The notes under the pieces were generated by a model. It was given only the letters and a program-made list of their open reading frames with translations, ran no database searches and was not told the origin of the DNA. From Anaerozeibacter sp031551775 (GTDB lineage Bacteria > Bacillota > Clostridia > Christensenellales > Aristaeellaceae), in contig JAVBND010000006.1 in the NCBI GenBank assembly GCA_031551775.1, positions 62,001-126,000 of the forward strand: a DNA stretch of 64,000 bases, written 5' to 3'. Numbering within the stretch: position 1 is the first letter of the stretch; each line of letters begins with the position of its first letter. This document shows positions 50,940 to 59,584 of this stretch, one piece after another. The translations under genes and the position numbers were made by a program.

Positions 50940-51841
50940 TTCGTGTGATCGTAAACCCAGTCGCGGGCCACGGCCGCCCCGTATCACTCCTGCCTCGGGT
51001 ATTATCCGAACTCGAACGCAGGCAACTGCCCTATGAAGTGTTCCATTCCACGCATGGCGGGCATGCGGTTGACCTGGCCCGCGAGTCGGACGCGGATTGT
51101 CTGCTGGTCATGGGCGGAGACGGCACACTTTCGGAAGTGGTCAACGGCTTGGGCGATCAAAAGCGCACCCTGTACTTTGTGCCCTGCGGCACAGGCAATG
51201 ACTTCGTCAAGACGCTCCGCCTGCCCCGCGATCCGCTTGCCGCGCTCAGAAGGCAGCTCGACGGCCCTACGGCCTGTGTGGACCTGCCCCGCGTCAATGA
51301 TCGCAGCTTCATCAACGTGGCCGGAACCGGCTTTGACATCGAAGTGCTCCGGCAGACCGAGCGGTACAAGGACCGGTTCACCGGCCTGGTCGCGTACCTG
51401 TTGGGCATCGTTTCGGCGGTCAAGCACTTTAAGCCGGTCAAAGCGCGCCTTACGATTGATGGCGAGACCTTCGAAAAAAGCCTGACCATCATTGAAGTGG
51501 CAAACGGCCAGTACATTGGCGGCGGTATGCGCGTCGCGCCCACCGCCAACCCCTCTGACGGCCTGTTCGACGTGGTCTACGTGGACGCCGTCAAGCGGTG
51601 GCAAATCCCTTTTCTGATGCCGCTGTTCATTCCCGGCTGGTTTGTCCGTTTGCCGATTACGCATACGGTGCGCGCCCGATCCCTCGTCATCGAATCGGAA
51701 GGCATGACGATGAACCTGGACGGCGAATTGGTGAACATTCAGTGCGCCGAGTTTTCCATTGCCTCCGGTCAAATCACCACCCACTGCCCGGTTCCTGCCG
51801 TTAAAGCGGTTTCGGCCACATCGACCACGTTTCCGGCTTGA
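50936..51841 (+). CDS. Diacylglycerol/lipid kinase family protein (DgkB/YegS-like)
   Basis: A 301-residue lipid kinase. It shows IVNPVAGHGRP at the nucleotide site, MGGDGTLSEVVNGL (GGDGT motif) and PCGTGNDFVKTL. Later VANGQYIGGGMRVAPTANPSDGLFDV and the C-terminal beta domain with MNLDGEL are normal. In Firmicutes such enzymes recycle diacylglycerol for phospholipid or lipoteichoic acid turnover. The ATG overlaps the upstream regulator's stop. Confidence 0.92.
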   Translation: MIRVIVNPVAGHGRPVSLLPRVLSELERRQLPYEVFHSTHGGHAVDLARESDADCLLVMGGDGTLSEVVNGLGDQKRTLYFVPCGTGNDFVKTLRLPRDPLAALRRQLDGPTACVDLPRVNDRSFINVAGTGFDIEVLRQTERYKDRFTGLVAYLLGIVSAVKHFKPVKARLTIDGETFEKSLTIIEVANGQYIGGGMRVAPTANPSDGLFDVVYVDAVKRWQIPFLMPLFIPGWFVRLPITHTVRARSLVIESEGMTMNLDGELVNIQCAEFSIASGQITTHCPVPAVKAVSATSTTFPA

Positions 51842-51928
51842 GCACCCATCCTCGGACGCTGCGCGTTAAATTTATTATACATCCTCGTAAGGGTTTGTGC
51901 GCCGGTATGATTAACGGGCAAACTATGG

Positions 51929-51953
51929 TATAATTTTCCTGCCTATATAGGCA
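51929..51953 (+). promoter_or_regulatory. -10 element with perfect palindrome at the start site
   Basis: TATAAT at 51929-51934 is followed at 51940-51953 by the perfect 14-base palindrome TGCCTATATAGGCA. The expected transcription start lies inside it, a common operator position. No good -35 is seen, which suggests an activator or extended -10 use. Confidence 0.6.
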
Positions 51954-51977
51954 AATTATGAGGGGGGTGTGTTCCAT

Positions 51978-52556
51978 ATGAAGCGTTTCCTCGTGTGTTT
52001 CCTTTCGGTGTTGCTCCTGCTGGCAATGACCGTACCAGCGTTGGCCGCTGTGAAGGAAGGAATCGCGACCATCGCAGTCACGTCCGAGTCGATTGTTGAG
52101 GGCAAGCTCAAGACCATCACCGGCAACAACAAGGTGAATGTACCCAAGGGTAAGAACAAGAGCCCGCAGCTCACCTGGACAAAGGTTGAGGGCGCGAAAT
52201 TCTACGCCATCGTGATGTATGACAAAACCAATCCCTGGCTGCATTGGCTCAGGAAGGACATCAAGGCGGTTGCCATCGCGAAGGGTGAAACCCAAAGCCT
52301 GAAAGAAGGCAAGTTCACCGGCAAGGGCACCTACATTGGCGCGTATCCGCCCGCCGCGCATGGGGATCACACCTACGAAATCTATGTCTTCGCGCTCGCG
52401 GCCAAGCCCAAGACTTTCAAAGCCAAGATGAACTCGGGCGCGACCAGCCTTGACGCCATTAAAACCGGCCTTGATACCACAAAGAGCGGAAATGGCAACA
52501 TCCTCGGCATGGGCGTCGTCACGGGAACCTTCAAGCATGGGCAGGATGTAAAGTAA
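51978..52556 (+). CDS. Secreted PEBP-family protein (YbhB/Raf-kinase-inhibitor-like)
   Basis: A 192-residue exported protein. The signal peptide runs to about residue 23 (LLLLAMTVPALA). The mature part fits the YbhB/YbcL PEBP family: SPQLTWTKVEGAKFYAIVMYD, NPWLHWLRKDI, then GAYPPAAHGDHTYEIYVFAL, which covers the conserved anion pocket residues (Asp, His, Pro-Pro, His). The C-terminal half is shorter and Lys-rich. Bacterial PEBPs are mostly cytosolic or periplasmic and of unclear role. ATG 51978 is 10 bases after AGGGGGG. A palindrome overlaps the promoter. Confidence 0.8.
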   Translation: MKRFLVCFLSVLLLLAMTVPALAAVKEGIATIAVTSESIVEGKLKTITGNNKVNVPKGKNKSPQLTWTKVEGAKFYAIVMYDKTNPWLHWLRKDIKAVAIAKGETQSLKEGKFTGKGTYIGAYPPAAHGDHTYEIYVFALAAKPKTFKAKMNSGATSLDAIKTGLDTTKSGNGNILGMGVVTGTFKHGQDVK

Positions 52557-52575
52557 TCATCTCACAAACGCGCGA

Positions 52576-52606
52576 GGGTGCTGTTACTTGTACAACAGCC
52601 CCTTTT
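52576..52606 (+). terminator. Hairpin repeat copy C, terminator of the PEBP-like gene
   Basis: The hairpin pairs GCTGTT (52580-52585) with AACAGC, with outer G/C pairs and a following T-run. The sequence is a diverged match to the second hairpin of repeats A and B (TGCTGTTAC-TTGT). Confidence 0.65.
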
Positions 52607-52691
52607 TACTTGTGCTTGATGCGCGGAAATGTTATGATAAAAACAATGATTTTTACGCGCCTCGTCTACGTGTGAAGGAAGGTGAACGACT

Positions 52692-53702
52692 ATGTTCTCA
52701 TGCGGCGTCCGCTGCTTGTTATGCGCCATCACGGTGTTTTTATTGTGCCTTCTCATCGTTTGCGGCGCGGCGGGCGCGGCAGTGCATGCTCAAAGTGAAG
52801 CGGCGCCCCCCCTCACCATCTCCATCAGCGCCGTCGGCGACTGCACCTTTGGCGGCGACCCGCGCAAGGGCACAAAGGAGGCGTTCGACAGATATTTCAA
52901 AAAGCAGGACTCCGACTACGGGTATTACTTTAAAAACGTCGCTTCGGTCTTCGCCGAGGACGACCTGACCATCGCCAACCTTGAAGGCGCGTTGACCGAA
53001 CGCAAGAAGTTCCGCAAGGGCGAAATTTTTGTATTCCGAGGCAATCCTTCCTACGCCAAGATTCTGACGGAGGGCGGCATAGACGCGGTAAATCTGGCCA
53101 ACAATCACGCCATCGACTTTCTCGCGGGCGGGGTCAAAGACACGCAAACAGCGCTCGACGAAGAAGGCATCGCGCATTTCGGCTTCAAGGAAACCGCCGT
53201 CATCGAAGCAAAGGGCGTCAAAATTGGCCTGTGCGGCTTTACCACATGGCGTTCAAGCGCAAAACAGGTGAAAAGCGTCATCTCGGAGTTGAAAAAAGAA
53301 TGTGATTTGGTGATCGCCTCTTTCCATTGGGGCGAGGAGGGCGTGGGCAAGGCGCGCGCCAAGCAGATCAAAATGGCACACTTCGCCATTGATAACGGCG
53401 CGGACCTGGTTCTCGGGCATCATCCGCACGTGGTGGGCGGCCTTGAGACCTACCAGGGCAAGCGCATCGTGTACAGCCTAGCCAACTTCTCCTTTGGCGG
53501 AAACCGCAACCTTGACGACCGGGATACTTTCATCTTCCGCCAGCGGTTTACCGTGAACGGGCGTGAAATCACCGATGCGGGATACGAAATCATCCCCTGC
53601 CTGTCCTCCGGCACGAAGTCAGGCAACAACTATCAGCCTGTCCTTGCGACCGGAAGCGACGCCGACCGCATCGATAAGCGCATCGGCAAGCTGTCCCGCT
53701 AA
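52692..53702 (+). CDS. CapA-family protein (poly-gamma-glutamate biosynthesis-like)
   Basis: A 336-residue exported metallophosphoesterase-fold protein. A Cys-rich signal segment (residues about 1-35) precedes VGDCTFGGDPR, DLTIANLEGALT, VNLANNHAIDFLAGG, FHWGEEG and VLGHHPHVV, the canonical CapA metal-binding motifs (Asp, Asn/His, His). CapA homologs function in poly-gamma-glutamate capsule or as phosphatases; no capB or capC is nearby, so a capsule role is unproven. The stop overlaps the convergent citC stop by 4 bases. Confidence 0.9.
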   Translation: MFSCGVRCLLCAITVFLLCLLIVCGAAGAAVHAQSEAAPPLTISISAVGDCTFGGDPRKGTKEAFDRYFKKQDSDYGYYFKNVASVFAEDDLTIANLEGALTERKKFRKGEIFVFRGNPSYAKILTEGGIDAVNLANNHAIDFLAGGVKDTQTALDEEGIAHFGFKETAVIEAKGVKIGLCGFTTWRSSAKQVKSVISELKKECDLVIASFHWGEEGVGKARAKQIKMAHFAIDNGADLVLGHHPHVVGGLETYQGKRIVYSLANFSFGGNRNLDDRDTFIFRQRFTVNGREITDAGYEIIPCLSSGTKSGNNYQPVLATGSDADRIDKRIGKLSR

Positions 53703-54739
53703 TGGTGCCAGGTATCCTCCGACGCGCAAATACCTTGAATCACATCGTGCGCCGCTTCGCTTTTTAGATACGCCCAGGTCGTCTCCGGCACGAGCAAGCG
53801 CAGTTCATCCAAGGATTCTCCCCCGTCATGGATTGCCGCGCGCACAAACGATGCGGAAATTGGCATGTCCTTGTTTTTTTTGCGCGGAATTTCAATGACT
53901 TCAACGCCAAGTTCCGGCAGCACCTCGCCCATCACGCGGTTATAGATGCCTGTCGTAGCCGAAAACGGTTCCTCGCCCACATACCGGCGCGTAATGCCCA
54001 GCGATGCCGCAATGCGCGAAAACAGGCGTGCGTCAAGCGCCGCTTGCGTCTCAATCACCCGCTCGTCGTCTTTCAAGAAATAAGACGGGAAGGTCGCCGT
54101 CGAAACGATGTAGCTGCCTGTCCAGTGATATGCCAACTTTTTGTGATGCGCCGTTCCCTCGCGAACCAACCGCATCCGAACATCCGCCGGGAATAGTGAT
54201 ACATCCTCCGAGACGACGAACACATGCAGCCAATCGCTTTCACGCGCCGCCCTTTCAATCAAGTGCAAATGCCCCAGCGTAAAAGGGTTGGCGTTCATGA
54301 CCACGGCAGATGAGCGCCCGGGCAACGGTTTGCCCAGCGACGAAAGGTATTCGCCAAACGCGCGCGCTCTGTTGGTCAAAAGCGCAAGCGCGCCATCTAC
54401 CCGCTCAAGTTCATGAAAACCCAGATCCAAAAACATACGGGCGGCGTCCGGCTTGGTGTAGACAAAGGTTTCGGGATACCCCTTAAGCGCTTGCCGCTCA
54501 AGGAGTTTCGTAAGGATGGGCGCGAGCAAGCCCTCGCCTCTGTGCGCGCCGTCAACAGCCACGCAGCGGATGGTGTTTCGGTAGCTCGACCCTGTCGCAA
54601 GCAAAACGCCTTCGCTGCTGTAGGCGCCAACGCTATAATCCAGGTGCGCGTCGCGGCGAATGCCTTCGCGCGCGAGCATCTTATTCATCTCTTCTTGCCT
54701 TCGTACATTGGACGGCGAGATTTCATCGACAACAACCAT
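53699..54739 (-). CDS. citC: [Citrate (pro-3S)-lyase] ligase homolog (CitC)
   Basis: A 346-residue acetyl-CoA-dependent ligase type protein. A GNAT-like N-terminal domain (residues 1-125; RCVAVDGAHRGEGLLAPI) is followed by a nucleotidyltransferase domain with MNANPFTLGHLHLIERA (GHxxL-type), FFPADVRMRLVREG-like and ISASFVR motifs. CitC acetylates the prosthetic group of citrate lyase and, in glutamate fermenters, of citramalate lyase. No citD, citE or citF is in the window. In the context of the methylaspartate genes 8 kb away a citramalate-lyase role is plausible. ATG 54739 has GGGAGGG 6 bases upstream. Confidence 0.88.
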   Translation of the reverse strand: MVVVDEISPSNVRRQEEMNKMLAREGIRRDAHLDYSVGAYSSEGVLLATGSSYRNTIRCVAVDGAHRGEGLLAPILTKLLERQALKGYPETFVYTKPDAARMFLDLGFHELERVDGALALLTNRARAFGEYLSSLGKPLPGRSSAVVMNANPFTLGHLHLIERAARESDWLHVFVVSEDVSLFPADVRMRLVREGTAHHKKLAYHWTGSYIVSTATFPSYFLKDDERVIETQAALDARLFSRIAASLGITRRYVGEEPFSATTGIYNRVMGEVLPELGVEVIEIPRKKNKDMPISASFVRAAIHDGGESLDELRLLVPETTWAYLKSEAAHDVIQGICASEDTWHH

Positions 54740-54758
54740 GTCAATCCCTCCCGCCGTC

Positions 54759-54787
54759 ATTATAGCACGAATGCCTTCGCAAGAGCA
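54759..54787 (-). promoter_or_regulatory. citC promoter
   Basis: On the minus strand, TTGCTC (54787-54782) and TATAAT (54764-54759) are 17 bases apart. Confidence 0.7.
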
Positions 54788-54829
54788 ATCGCTGTGGCGC
54801 GCATGGGCCATGGCTTAGCCTATATCGGC

Positions 54830-55399
54830 TTATGCGTTGCCCGGGTTCGCGCCCGGCGCGCGCGCGTTTTCAATGGCCTTCAAGACCGCGTCCCGAAAAG
54901 CGCTCACACTGATCGTCGCGCCGGAGACCACGTCCGGGGTCGTTGCTTTTCCGGCGCCGTCGAGTGCCACGGAAGAAATGTCGTTGGCGGTTTTTCCGAT
55001 CGTCCACGCCGCAAAGGCGTCCGCTTGTTCATACCATTCCTTGCTGATCGAAGAGACCGCCTTCATGCCGTAAGCGGCGCCCAATTCATCCTTGCTCTTG
55101 GGCTGTGCCTTGAGATCGGTGGTGATTTCTCCGGCGGAAGTGAAGCTGACCTTGGATTCGACCGTATCAATTTGGCAGTCCTGAATCCGACCGTTCCCGT
55201 CCATCACCACCGCCGCCACGGTGGAGCTGCTTTGCGCCAAGCCATCCTGGGCTCCTGCGGACTTGGACGAATCAAGCGTTGTCACGATGCCCAGTCCCGA
55301 CAGATACGATCCCTGTGTTGACGGCATGCAGGCCGTCAGCTGAGAACCAACCAGAACGATCAGCATAAGCGCCAGTGCCTTCTTGGTTTTCCTTTTCAT
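54830..55399 (-). CDS. FMN-binding-domain lipoprotein, likely ApbE substrate
   Basis: A 189-residue lipoprotein. The signal ends SQLTAC with Cys24. The mature part has two related halves (IVTTLDSS..., AAVVMDGNGRI), and ends with TPDVVSGATISVSAF, the flavinylation motif with Thr162 expected to carry covalent FMN. RnfG, NqrC and extracellular electron-transfer proteins use the same motif. ApbE, which performs the attachment, is encoded at 21955-23223. No Rnf genes are nearby. ATG 55399 follows GGGAGG. The promoter lies in the upstream terminator. Confidence 0.82.
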   Translation of the reverse strand: MKRKTKKALALMLIVLVGSQLTACMPSTQGSYLSGLGIVTTLDSSKSAGAQDGLAQSSSTVAAVVMDGNGRIQDCQIDTVESKVSFTSAGEITTDLKAQPKSKDELGAAYGMKAVSSISKEWYEQADAFAAWTIGKTANDISSVALDGAGKATTPDVVSGATISVSAFRDAVLKAIENARAPGANPGNA

Positions 55400-55473
55400 T
55401 GCCGTTCCTCCCAACAATTGCGCGATATTTTTGCGCGGTTACGCGTTGGTTAGTGTTGGACTTTGGCGCGCCC

Positions 55474-55502
55474 ATTATACAAAAAGAAACGCCCGCCGGC
55501 AA
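55474..55502 (-). promoter_or_regulatory. Promoter of the FMN lipoprotein gene
   Basis: On the minus strand, TTGCCG (55502-55497) and TATAAT (55479-55474) are 17 bases apart. The -35 box is part of the stem of the TRAP operon terminator. Confidence 0.6.
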
Positions 55503-55520
55503 CCGCGTGCCGGCGGGCGT
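55489..55520 (-). terminator. Terminator of the TRAP transporter operon
   Basis: Perfect 13-pair arms (55489-55501 and 55508-55520) with a 6-base loop, followed on the minus strand by TTTCTTTTT. It lies 24 bases past the TRAP permease stop. Confidence 0.88.
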
Positions 55521-55544
55521 GAACTGAGGTCCACTCAATTTTGA

Positions 55545-57758
55545 TCAGGCCGCCTGATTCTTGTTGCCGGTAATCACGCGCGCGATCATGACGAAGGATT
55601 CGGTAAAGATCGACTTGAGCTTCTCCACAAAGGACATGCCCTTGTAGAAATCGTTTGAAGGCTTCATGCGCCCGCCGAGCTTGCGGTTTTCAAGCTCCTG
55701 CCACAGCCCCGCCACGACCACCAAGCCGATGCCGATGATGTCGGTGATCAGACCCGGCTCGACCAGCAGCAAGCCGCCAATCAGGAACATGACGCGCTGG
55801 AAGAGGTGCGCATGGCGCGTGTAGTATCCTTCAAGCGCCGCGCCGATGCCCATCATGCCCACGAGCGCCGTCGCCGTGATGCGCAGTATGTCGTACCAGT
55901 GCGCGTCAATCATCAGCATCTGCGGATTGTATACGAACATGTACGGGATCAGGAAGGCGGCAATGGCCAGCTTCACCGCGTTAAAGCCGGTCCGCATGGG
56001 CTTTGACTTGGCAATGGCGCTGCCCGCCATGGCGGCCAGTGCGACAGGCGGCGTGATGTCGGCCACGATGCCGAAGTAAAAGGTGAACATGTGCGCCGTC
56101 AGCATCGAGCACCCCATGACTTTCATGACCGCCGGGGCCATGATGGTCGAGGTGATCAGGTAGTTGGCGGTCGTCGGCACACCCATGCCCAGGATGATCG
56201 AAGCCACCATGGTCAGCATCAGGGTTAGAATCTGACTGCCGCCCGCGATGTCGATCAGGCCGTTGCCCATCTTAAGGCCCAGGCCCGTCAGCGTGATGGT
56301 GCCCACGATGATGCCCGCCATGCCGCACGCGATGGCCACGCCAATCACGTTGCGCGCGCCGTTCTCAAGCGATTTGACGACATCCGTGAGTGATTTCGTG
56401 ATCGCGCTCTGAACAGAACGGGCCTCGTCTTCCGGATGATCGGATACGGTCTGCTCGTTCTCGCGCCCGGCATACTTCTTGAGCACCATGGAGACATGAA
56501 TGCGCCGAACCATACCGCAAAGCGCCGCTGCCGCGACACCGATCAAGGCCGCGTAGATGGGCGTAAAACCCGCGCAAAGATACCCGATGATGACGCCCAG
56601 CGGCACAATCAGGTAGCCGCGCTCAATGACAATGCGCTTGAACACAGGCATTTCATCCTTGCTCAGCCCCCTCAGGCCGTACTTGCGCGCTTCGAGCTCG
56701 ACGATGATCCAGATGCCCGCGAAGTACAAAAGCGCCGGGATGATCGCGGCCTTGGCGACCTCAGTATAGCTCACGCCTACCGATTCCGCCATCAGGAACG
56801 CCGCCGCGCCCATGACCGGCGGCATGATTTGCCCGCCTGTCGAAGCCGCCGCTTCCACCGCGCCCGCAAATTCGCCGCGGTACCCGAGGCGCTTCATCAT
56901 GGGGATGGTGAAGGAGCCGGTACCCACGGTGTTGGCGACAGAAGAGCCCGATACGGTGCCCATGAGCGCGCTTGAGAGCACCGAGACTTTGGCGGGACCG
57001 CCGCGCTTGTGACCGGCGACGGAGTTTGACAGATCGATAAAGAACTGACCGACCTGCGTGGTTTCGAGGAACGCGCCGAAGAGCACAAACAGGAAGATAA
57101 ACGTCGCCGACGCGCCAAGCGGCGTACCCATGATGCCCTCGGTCGTATAGACCAGGTAGGTGACCACGCGCGTGAAACCAAAGCCTCTGTGCGCTAGGAA
57201 GCTCGGCATGGAACGCCCTAAGAAGGAGTACAGCACGAACAGCGTCGCGATGATCAGGATGGGATACCCGACGACGCGTCGGCACGCCTCGGCCAGCAGC
57301 AGCACCAGGAGCGACCCCACCGCCATGTCGGTCAAGAAAATCCGATAGCCCACCGGGTCTATCGCGGGGTCAAACTTCTTTGAGATGCGCATGGCCAGGT
57401 CCACATGCTGAAGCGCGATGTACAAACAGCACCCCATGGCCAGCGCCGCCAGCGCGATGTCATACCAGGGCAGCTTGTTGACGCGCCCCATCTTCTTGCC
57501 CGCCGGATACAAGAGGTACGCCAGCGTCAGCACGAAACCCAAGTGCAGGGGCCGCAGCTGCGTCGCCGGAATTTTTGCCGTCAGCGCCGCGTAAAGCTGT
57601 ACCAATGAAAAGAGTATGCAAATGATGCCCACGGCCCACTTGCGCGCGTCGGTAAAGACGCGTGTGGCCGATTCCCGGTCGTACTTGGCCATGATTTCGT
57701 TGATTTCCTGTTGATCGACGACCACGTCATCGTTTAAAACCTTGTCATCACCAGCCAA
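55545..57758 (-). CDS. TRAP transporter fused permease (TAXI-associated, 4TM + 12TM)
   Basis: A 737-residue permease combining the small (DctQ-like) and large (DctM-like) subunits. The first about 200 residues hold four hydrophobic segments; the large part has 12 or more. Conserved DctM features include GSFTIPMMKRLGYRGEFAGAVEAAASTGGQIMPPVMGAAAFLMAE and GMGVPTTANYLIT. It uses an ion gradient, not ATP, for import. It is preceded by DUF1850 and TAXI binding protein genes, the usual set. The start is TTG 57758 with GGAGGTG 6 bases upstream. The substrate is likely a dicarboxylate or glutamate-like acid, by context. Confidence 0.92.
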   Translation of the reverse strand: MAGDDKVLNDDVVVDQQEINEIMAKYDRESATRVFTDARKWAVGIICILFSLVQLYAALTAKIPATQLRPLHLGFVLTLAYLLYPAGKKMGRVNKLPWYDIALAALAMGCCLYIALQHVDLAMRISKKFDPAIDPVGYRIFLTDMAVGSLLVLLLAEACRRVVGYPILIIATLFVLYSFLGRSMPSFLAHRGFGFTRVVTYLVYTTEGIMGTPLGASATFIFLFVLFGAFLETTQVGQFFIDLSNSVAGHKRGGPAKVSVLSSALMGTVSGSSVANTVGTGSFTIPMMKRLGYRGEFAGAVEAAASTGGQIMPPVMGAAAFLMAESVGVSYTEVAKAAIIPALLYFAGIWIIVELEARKYGLRGLSKDEMPVFKRIVIERGYLIVPLGVIIGYLCAGFTPIYAALIGVAAAALCGMVRRIHVSMVLKKYAGRENEQTVSDHPEDEARSVQSAITKSLTDVVKSLENGARNVIGVAIACGMAGIIVGTITLTGLGLKMGNGLIDIAGGSQILTLMLTMVASIILGMGVPTTANYLITSTIMAPAVMKVMGCSMLTAHMFTFYFGIVADITPPVALAAMAGSAIAKSKPMRTGFNAVKLAIAAFLIPYMFVYNPQMLMIDAHWYDILRITATALVGMMGIGAALEGYYTRHAHLFQRVMFLIGGLLLVEPGLITDIIGIGLVVVAGLWQELENRKLGGRMKPSNDFYKGMSFVEKLKSIFTESFVMIARVITGNKNQAA

Positions 57759-57919
57759 TGTGCCACCTCCATTCGATAATATATGATCATATAAATTAAA
57801 AATTTATAAAGATGCTATGGCGAAAAAAACGCGCCCCTCGTATTCCCTTTCAGCCGCCGTCGGCCGTGGGCCCTGACTGAGACGCCAAAAACAGCGATGT
57901 CCCGCCGCAATGCGGCGCA
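57759..57919. other. AT-rich palindromes between DUF1850 and TRAP permease
   Basis: The 161-base gap holds ATATGATCATAT (57781-57792) and the inverted repeat TATAAATT-AAA-AATTTATA (57790-57808), overlapping. On the minus strand a GC-rich hairpin region with a T-run (about 57830-57900) precedes them. A second promoter or partial terminator for the permease is possible. Confidence 0.45.
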
Positions 57920-58438
57920 CTAAATCCCGAAGACCTCATGTGCCCAAAACCCCAGTTCATTCGTAAGCGTCCACCGCTCGGACGACAGGCCGATTGCCGT
58001 GCCCGGCTTGGACAATTGATTTAAGTGGATTTCCTCCCCATCCTCGCCGATGCGCAGCCTGTGATCGGCCACGCGCCCGACGAAGGTCCATTGAACGGGC
58101 AATTGCACATCAAAACCGGTGATCGCATAATACGCGCCCCGGTCCTCGAATGTCTGACCCGGTTCAGGATCGGGAATGCCCGCGCCATAGTGGCGAAAGC
58201 GCGTCTCCCTGAGCGTCACAAAACCGTCACCCGGTTCATATCCGTCTTCGACCGGGCTCTTATTGACCGAGTGGGTGAACAGGATAAAGACCCATTCACC
58301 CTCCGGCACACGCTTCGAGTAGAGGATTTCTCCCGCACGGTTACGAAGGGTGACGCGCCACCCAAACGGGCAGCACGCCACCGCCACGAGCACAGCCGCA
58401 AGCGCGATGAGGGCCAGCGGCCGCACAAAGAACTTCAT
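57920..58438 (-). CDS. DUF1850 protein of a TAXI-TRAP system
   Basis: A 172-residue protein with an N-terminal signal or anchor (residues about 1-22). The rest fits DUF1850: LYSKRVPEGEWVFILFTHSVNKSPVED, a later YAITGFDVQLPVQW, and SERWTL. Such proteins are encoded between TAXI binding proteins and fused TRAP permeases, as here, but their function is unknown. ATG 58438 starts 6 bases after the binding-protein stop. Confidence 0.85.
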   Translation of the reverse strand: MKFFVRPLALIALAAVLVAVACCPFGWRVTLRNRAGEILYSKRVPEGEWVFILFTHSVNKSPVEDGYEPGDGFVTLRETRFRHYGAGIPDPEPGQTFEDRGAYYAITGFDVQLPVQWTFVGRVADHRLRIGEDGEEIHLNQLSKPGTAIGLSSERWTLTNELGFWAHEVFGI

Positions 58439-58444
58439 GCTGGA

Positions 58445-59380
58445 TTATTGGATGCCCTTCTCGGCATAGTACTTGGCCGCGCCGGCATGCACAGGCGTGG
58501 AAACGCCGAGCAGCGCGTTGTCGATGGTGATCTCAGCGCCCTTGGCATGGGAGATGTCGCCGGTCTTCTCATAGAGGGTCTTGACCATCTCGTATACCAT
58601 GTCTTCACTCAGAGAATTGGCGCAGATCAGGATGGCGCGGATGCCCACCATGTTGGCATCCTCCGCCTGGTTCGGATAAGTGCCGGCCGGAATGGTGACC
58701 TTGGCATAGAAGGGATACTTCGCGATGAGCGCATCAATGGTCTGATCGTCAAGGTTCAAAAGCTTGACGCTTGAGGTCGCGCCCAGTTCCTGAATGGCCG
58801 GGTTCGGGAAACCGGCGGTGATGAACGCGGCGTCAATCTGGCGGTTCTTGATGGCGTCCGCGGATTCCGCGAAGGACAGGAGCTGCGCGTCGATGTCCTC
58901 AACGGTCAGGCCCGCGATTTCAAGGTACTGAACGGCGTTGAAATACACGCCCGAGCCTGCTGCGCCAATGGATACTTTCTTGCCCTTGAGGTCGGCCAGG
59001 GTATTGATGCCCGAATCGGCATGCACAACCAACTGCACGACTTCGGGATACATGGAGGCTACAACGGCGAAGGACTGGATTTGCTCGCCTTCAAAGGCGT
59101 TGATGCCATTGTAGGCATAGTCGGCCACGTCGTTTTGCACGATGCCCAGTTCAGCTTCTCCCTGATCGATCAGGCGGATGTTCTCTGCCGAAGCGCCGGT
59201 GGACTGCGCGGTGACGTCGAGGTCGGCGATATTCTTGGCGAAAAGGTTTGCGATCTCACCGCCGAGCGCATAGTAGGTGCCCGAGGTGCCGCCGGTGGCC
59301 ATGTACAGGAACTCGGTCGCGCTGGCCGGAATGGCCAGGAGCATCAGGGCAACCAGGGCGATAGACAGGATACGCTTCAT
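58445..59380 (-). CDS. TAXI-family TRAP solute-binding protein
   Basis: A 311-residue exported binding protein. The signal peptide ends IPASA-TE near residue 21. It has the family start FLYMATGGTSGTYYALGGEIANLF, QSTGASAENIRLIDQGEAELGIVQND and LADLKGKKVSIGAAGSGVYFNA. TAXI proteins characterised so far bind glutamate or alpha-ketoglutarate, which fits the methylaspartate genes next door. AAAGGAGG precedes the ATG. Confidence 0.92.
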   Translation of the reverse strand: MKRILSIALVALMLLAIPASATEFLYMATGGTSGTYYALGGEIANLFAKNIADLDVTAQSTGASAENIRLIDQGEAELGIVQNDVADYAYNGINAFEGEQIQSFAVVASMYPEVVQLVVHADSGINTLADLKGKKVSIGAAGSGVYFNAVQYLEIAGLTVEDIDAQLLSFAESADAIKNRQIDAAFITAGFPNPAIQELGATSSVKLLNLDDQTIDALIAKYPFYAKVTIPAGTYPNQAEDANMVGIRAILICANSLSEDMVYEMVKTLYEKTGDISHAKGAEITIDNALLGVSTPVHAGAAKYYAEKGIQ

Positions 59381-59433
59381 GAAGTGGTTCCTCCTTTAAA
59401 ATGGTTTTATTAAGGATTAACAACCTTGATGAC

Positions 59434-59462
59434 ATTTTATCATGATTCACTGTGTTTTGCAA
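59434..59462 (-). promoter_or_regulatory. Promoter of the TAXI-TRAP operon
   Basis: On the minus strand, TTGCAA (59462-59457) and TAAAAT (59439-59434) are 17 bases apart. The divergent hydratase promoter starts 67 bases away. Confidence 0.7.
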
Positions 59463-59528
59463 GTTCCCATTAACAATTATTCATAGGACACCGCTATGTT
59501 TTCCGCTTGCGCGGATATCGGGTTTCCC

Positions 59529-59557
59529 TTGAAAAATGACGCGTTTTGGGGTATGAT
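59529..59557 (+). promoter_or_regulatory. Promoter of the class I hydratase genes
   Basis: TTGAAA (59529-59534) and TATGAT (59552-59557) are 17 bases apart. AAGGAG lies 8 bases before the ATG at 59585. Confidence 0.65.
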
Positions 59558-59584
59558 ATGGGAAAAGACGTAAGGAGATGCGCT

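Noticed and set aside
52692..53702. A capsule (poly-gamma-glutamate) locus
   Set aside because: Only the CapA-like gene is present; capB, capC and other capsule genes are absent nearby.
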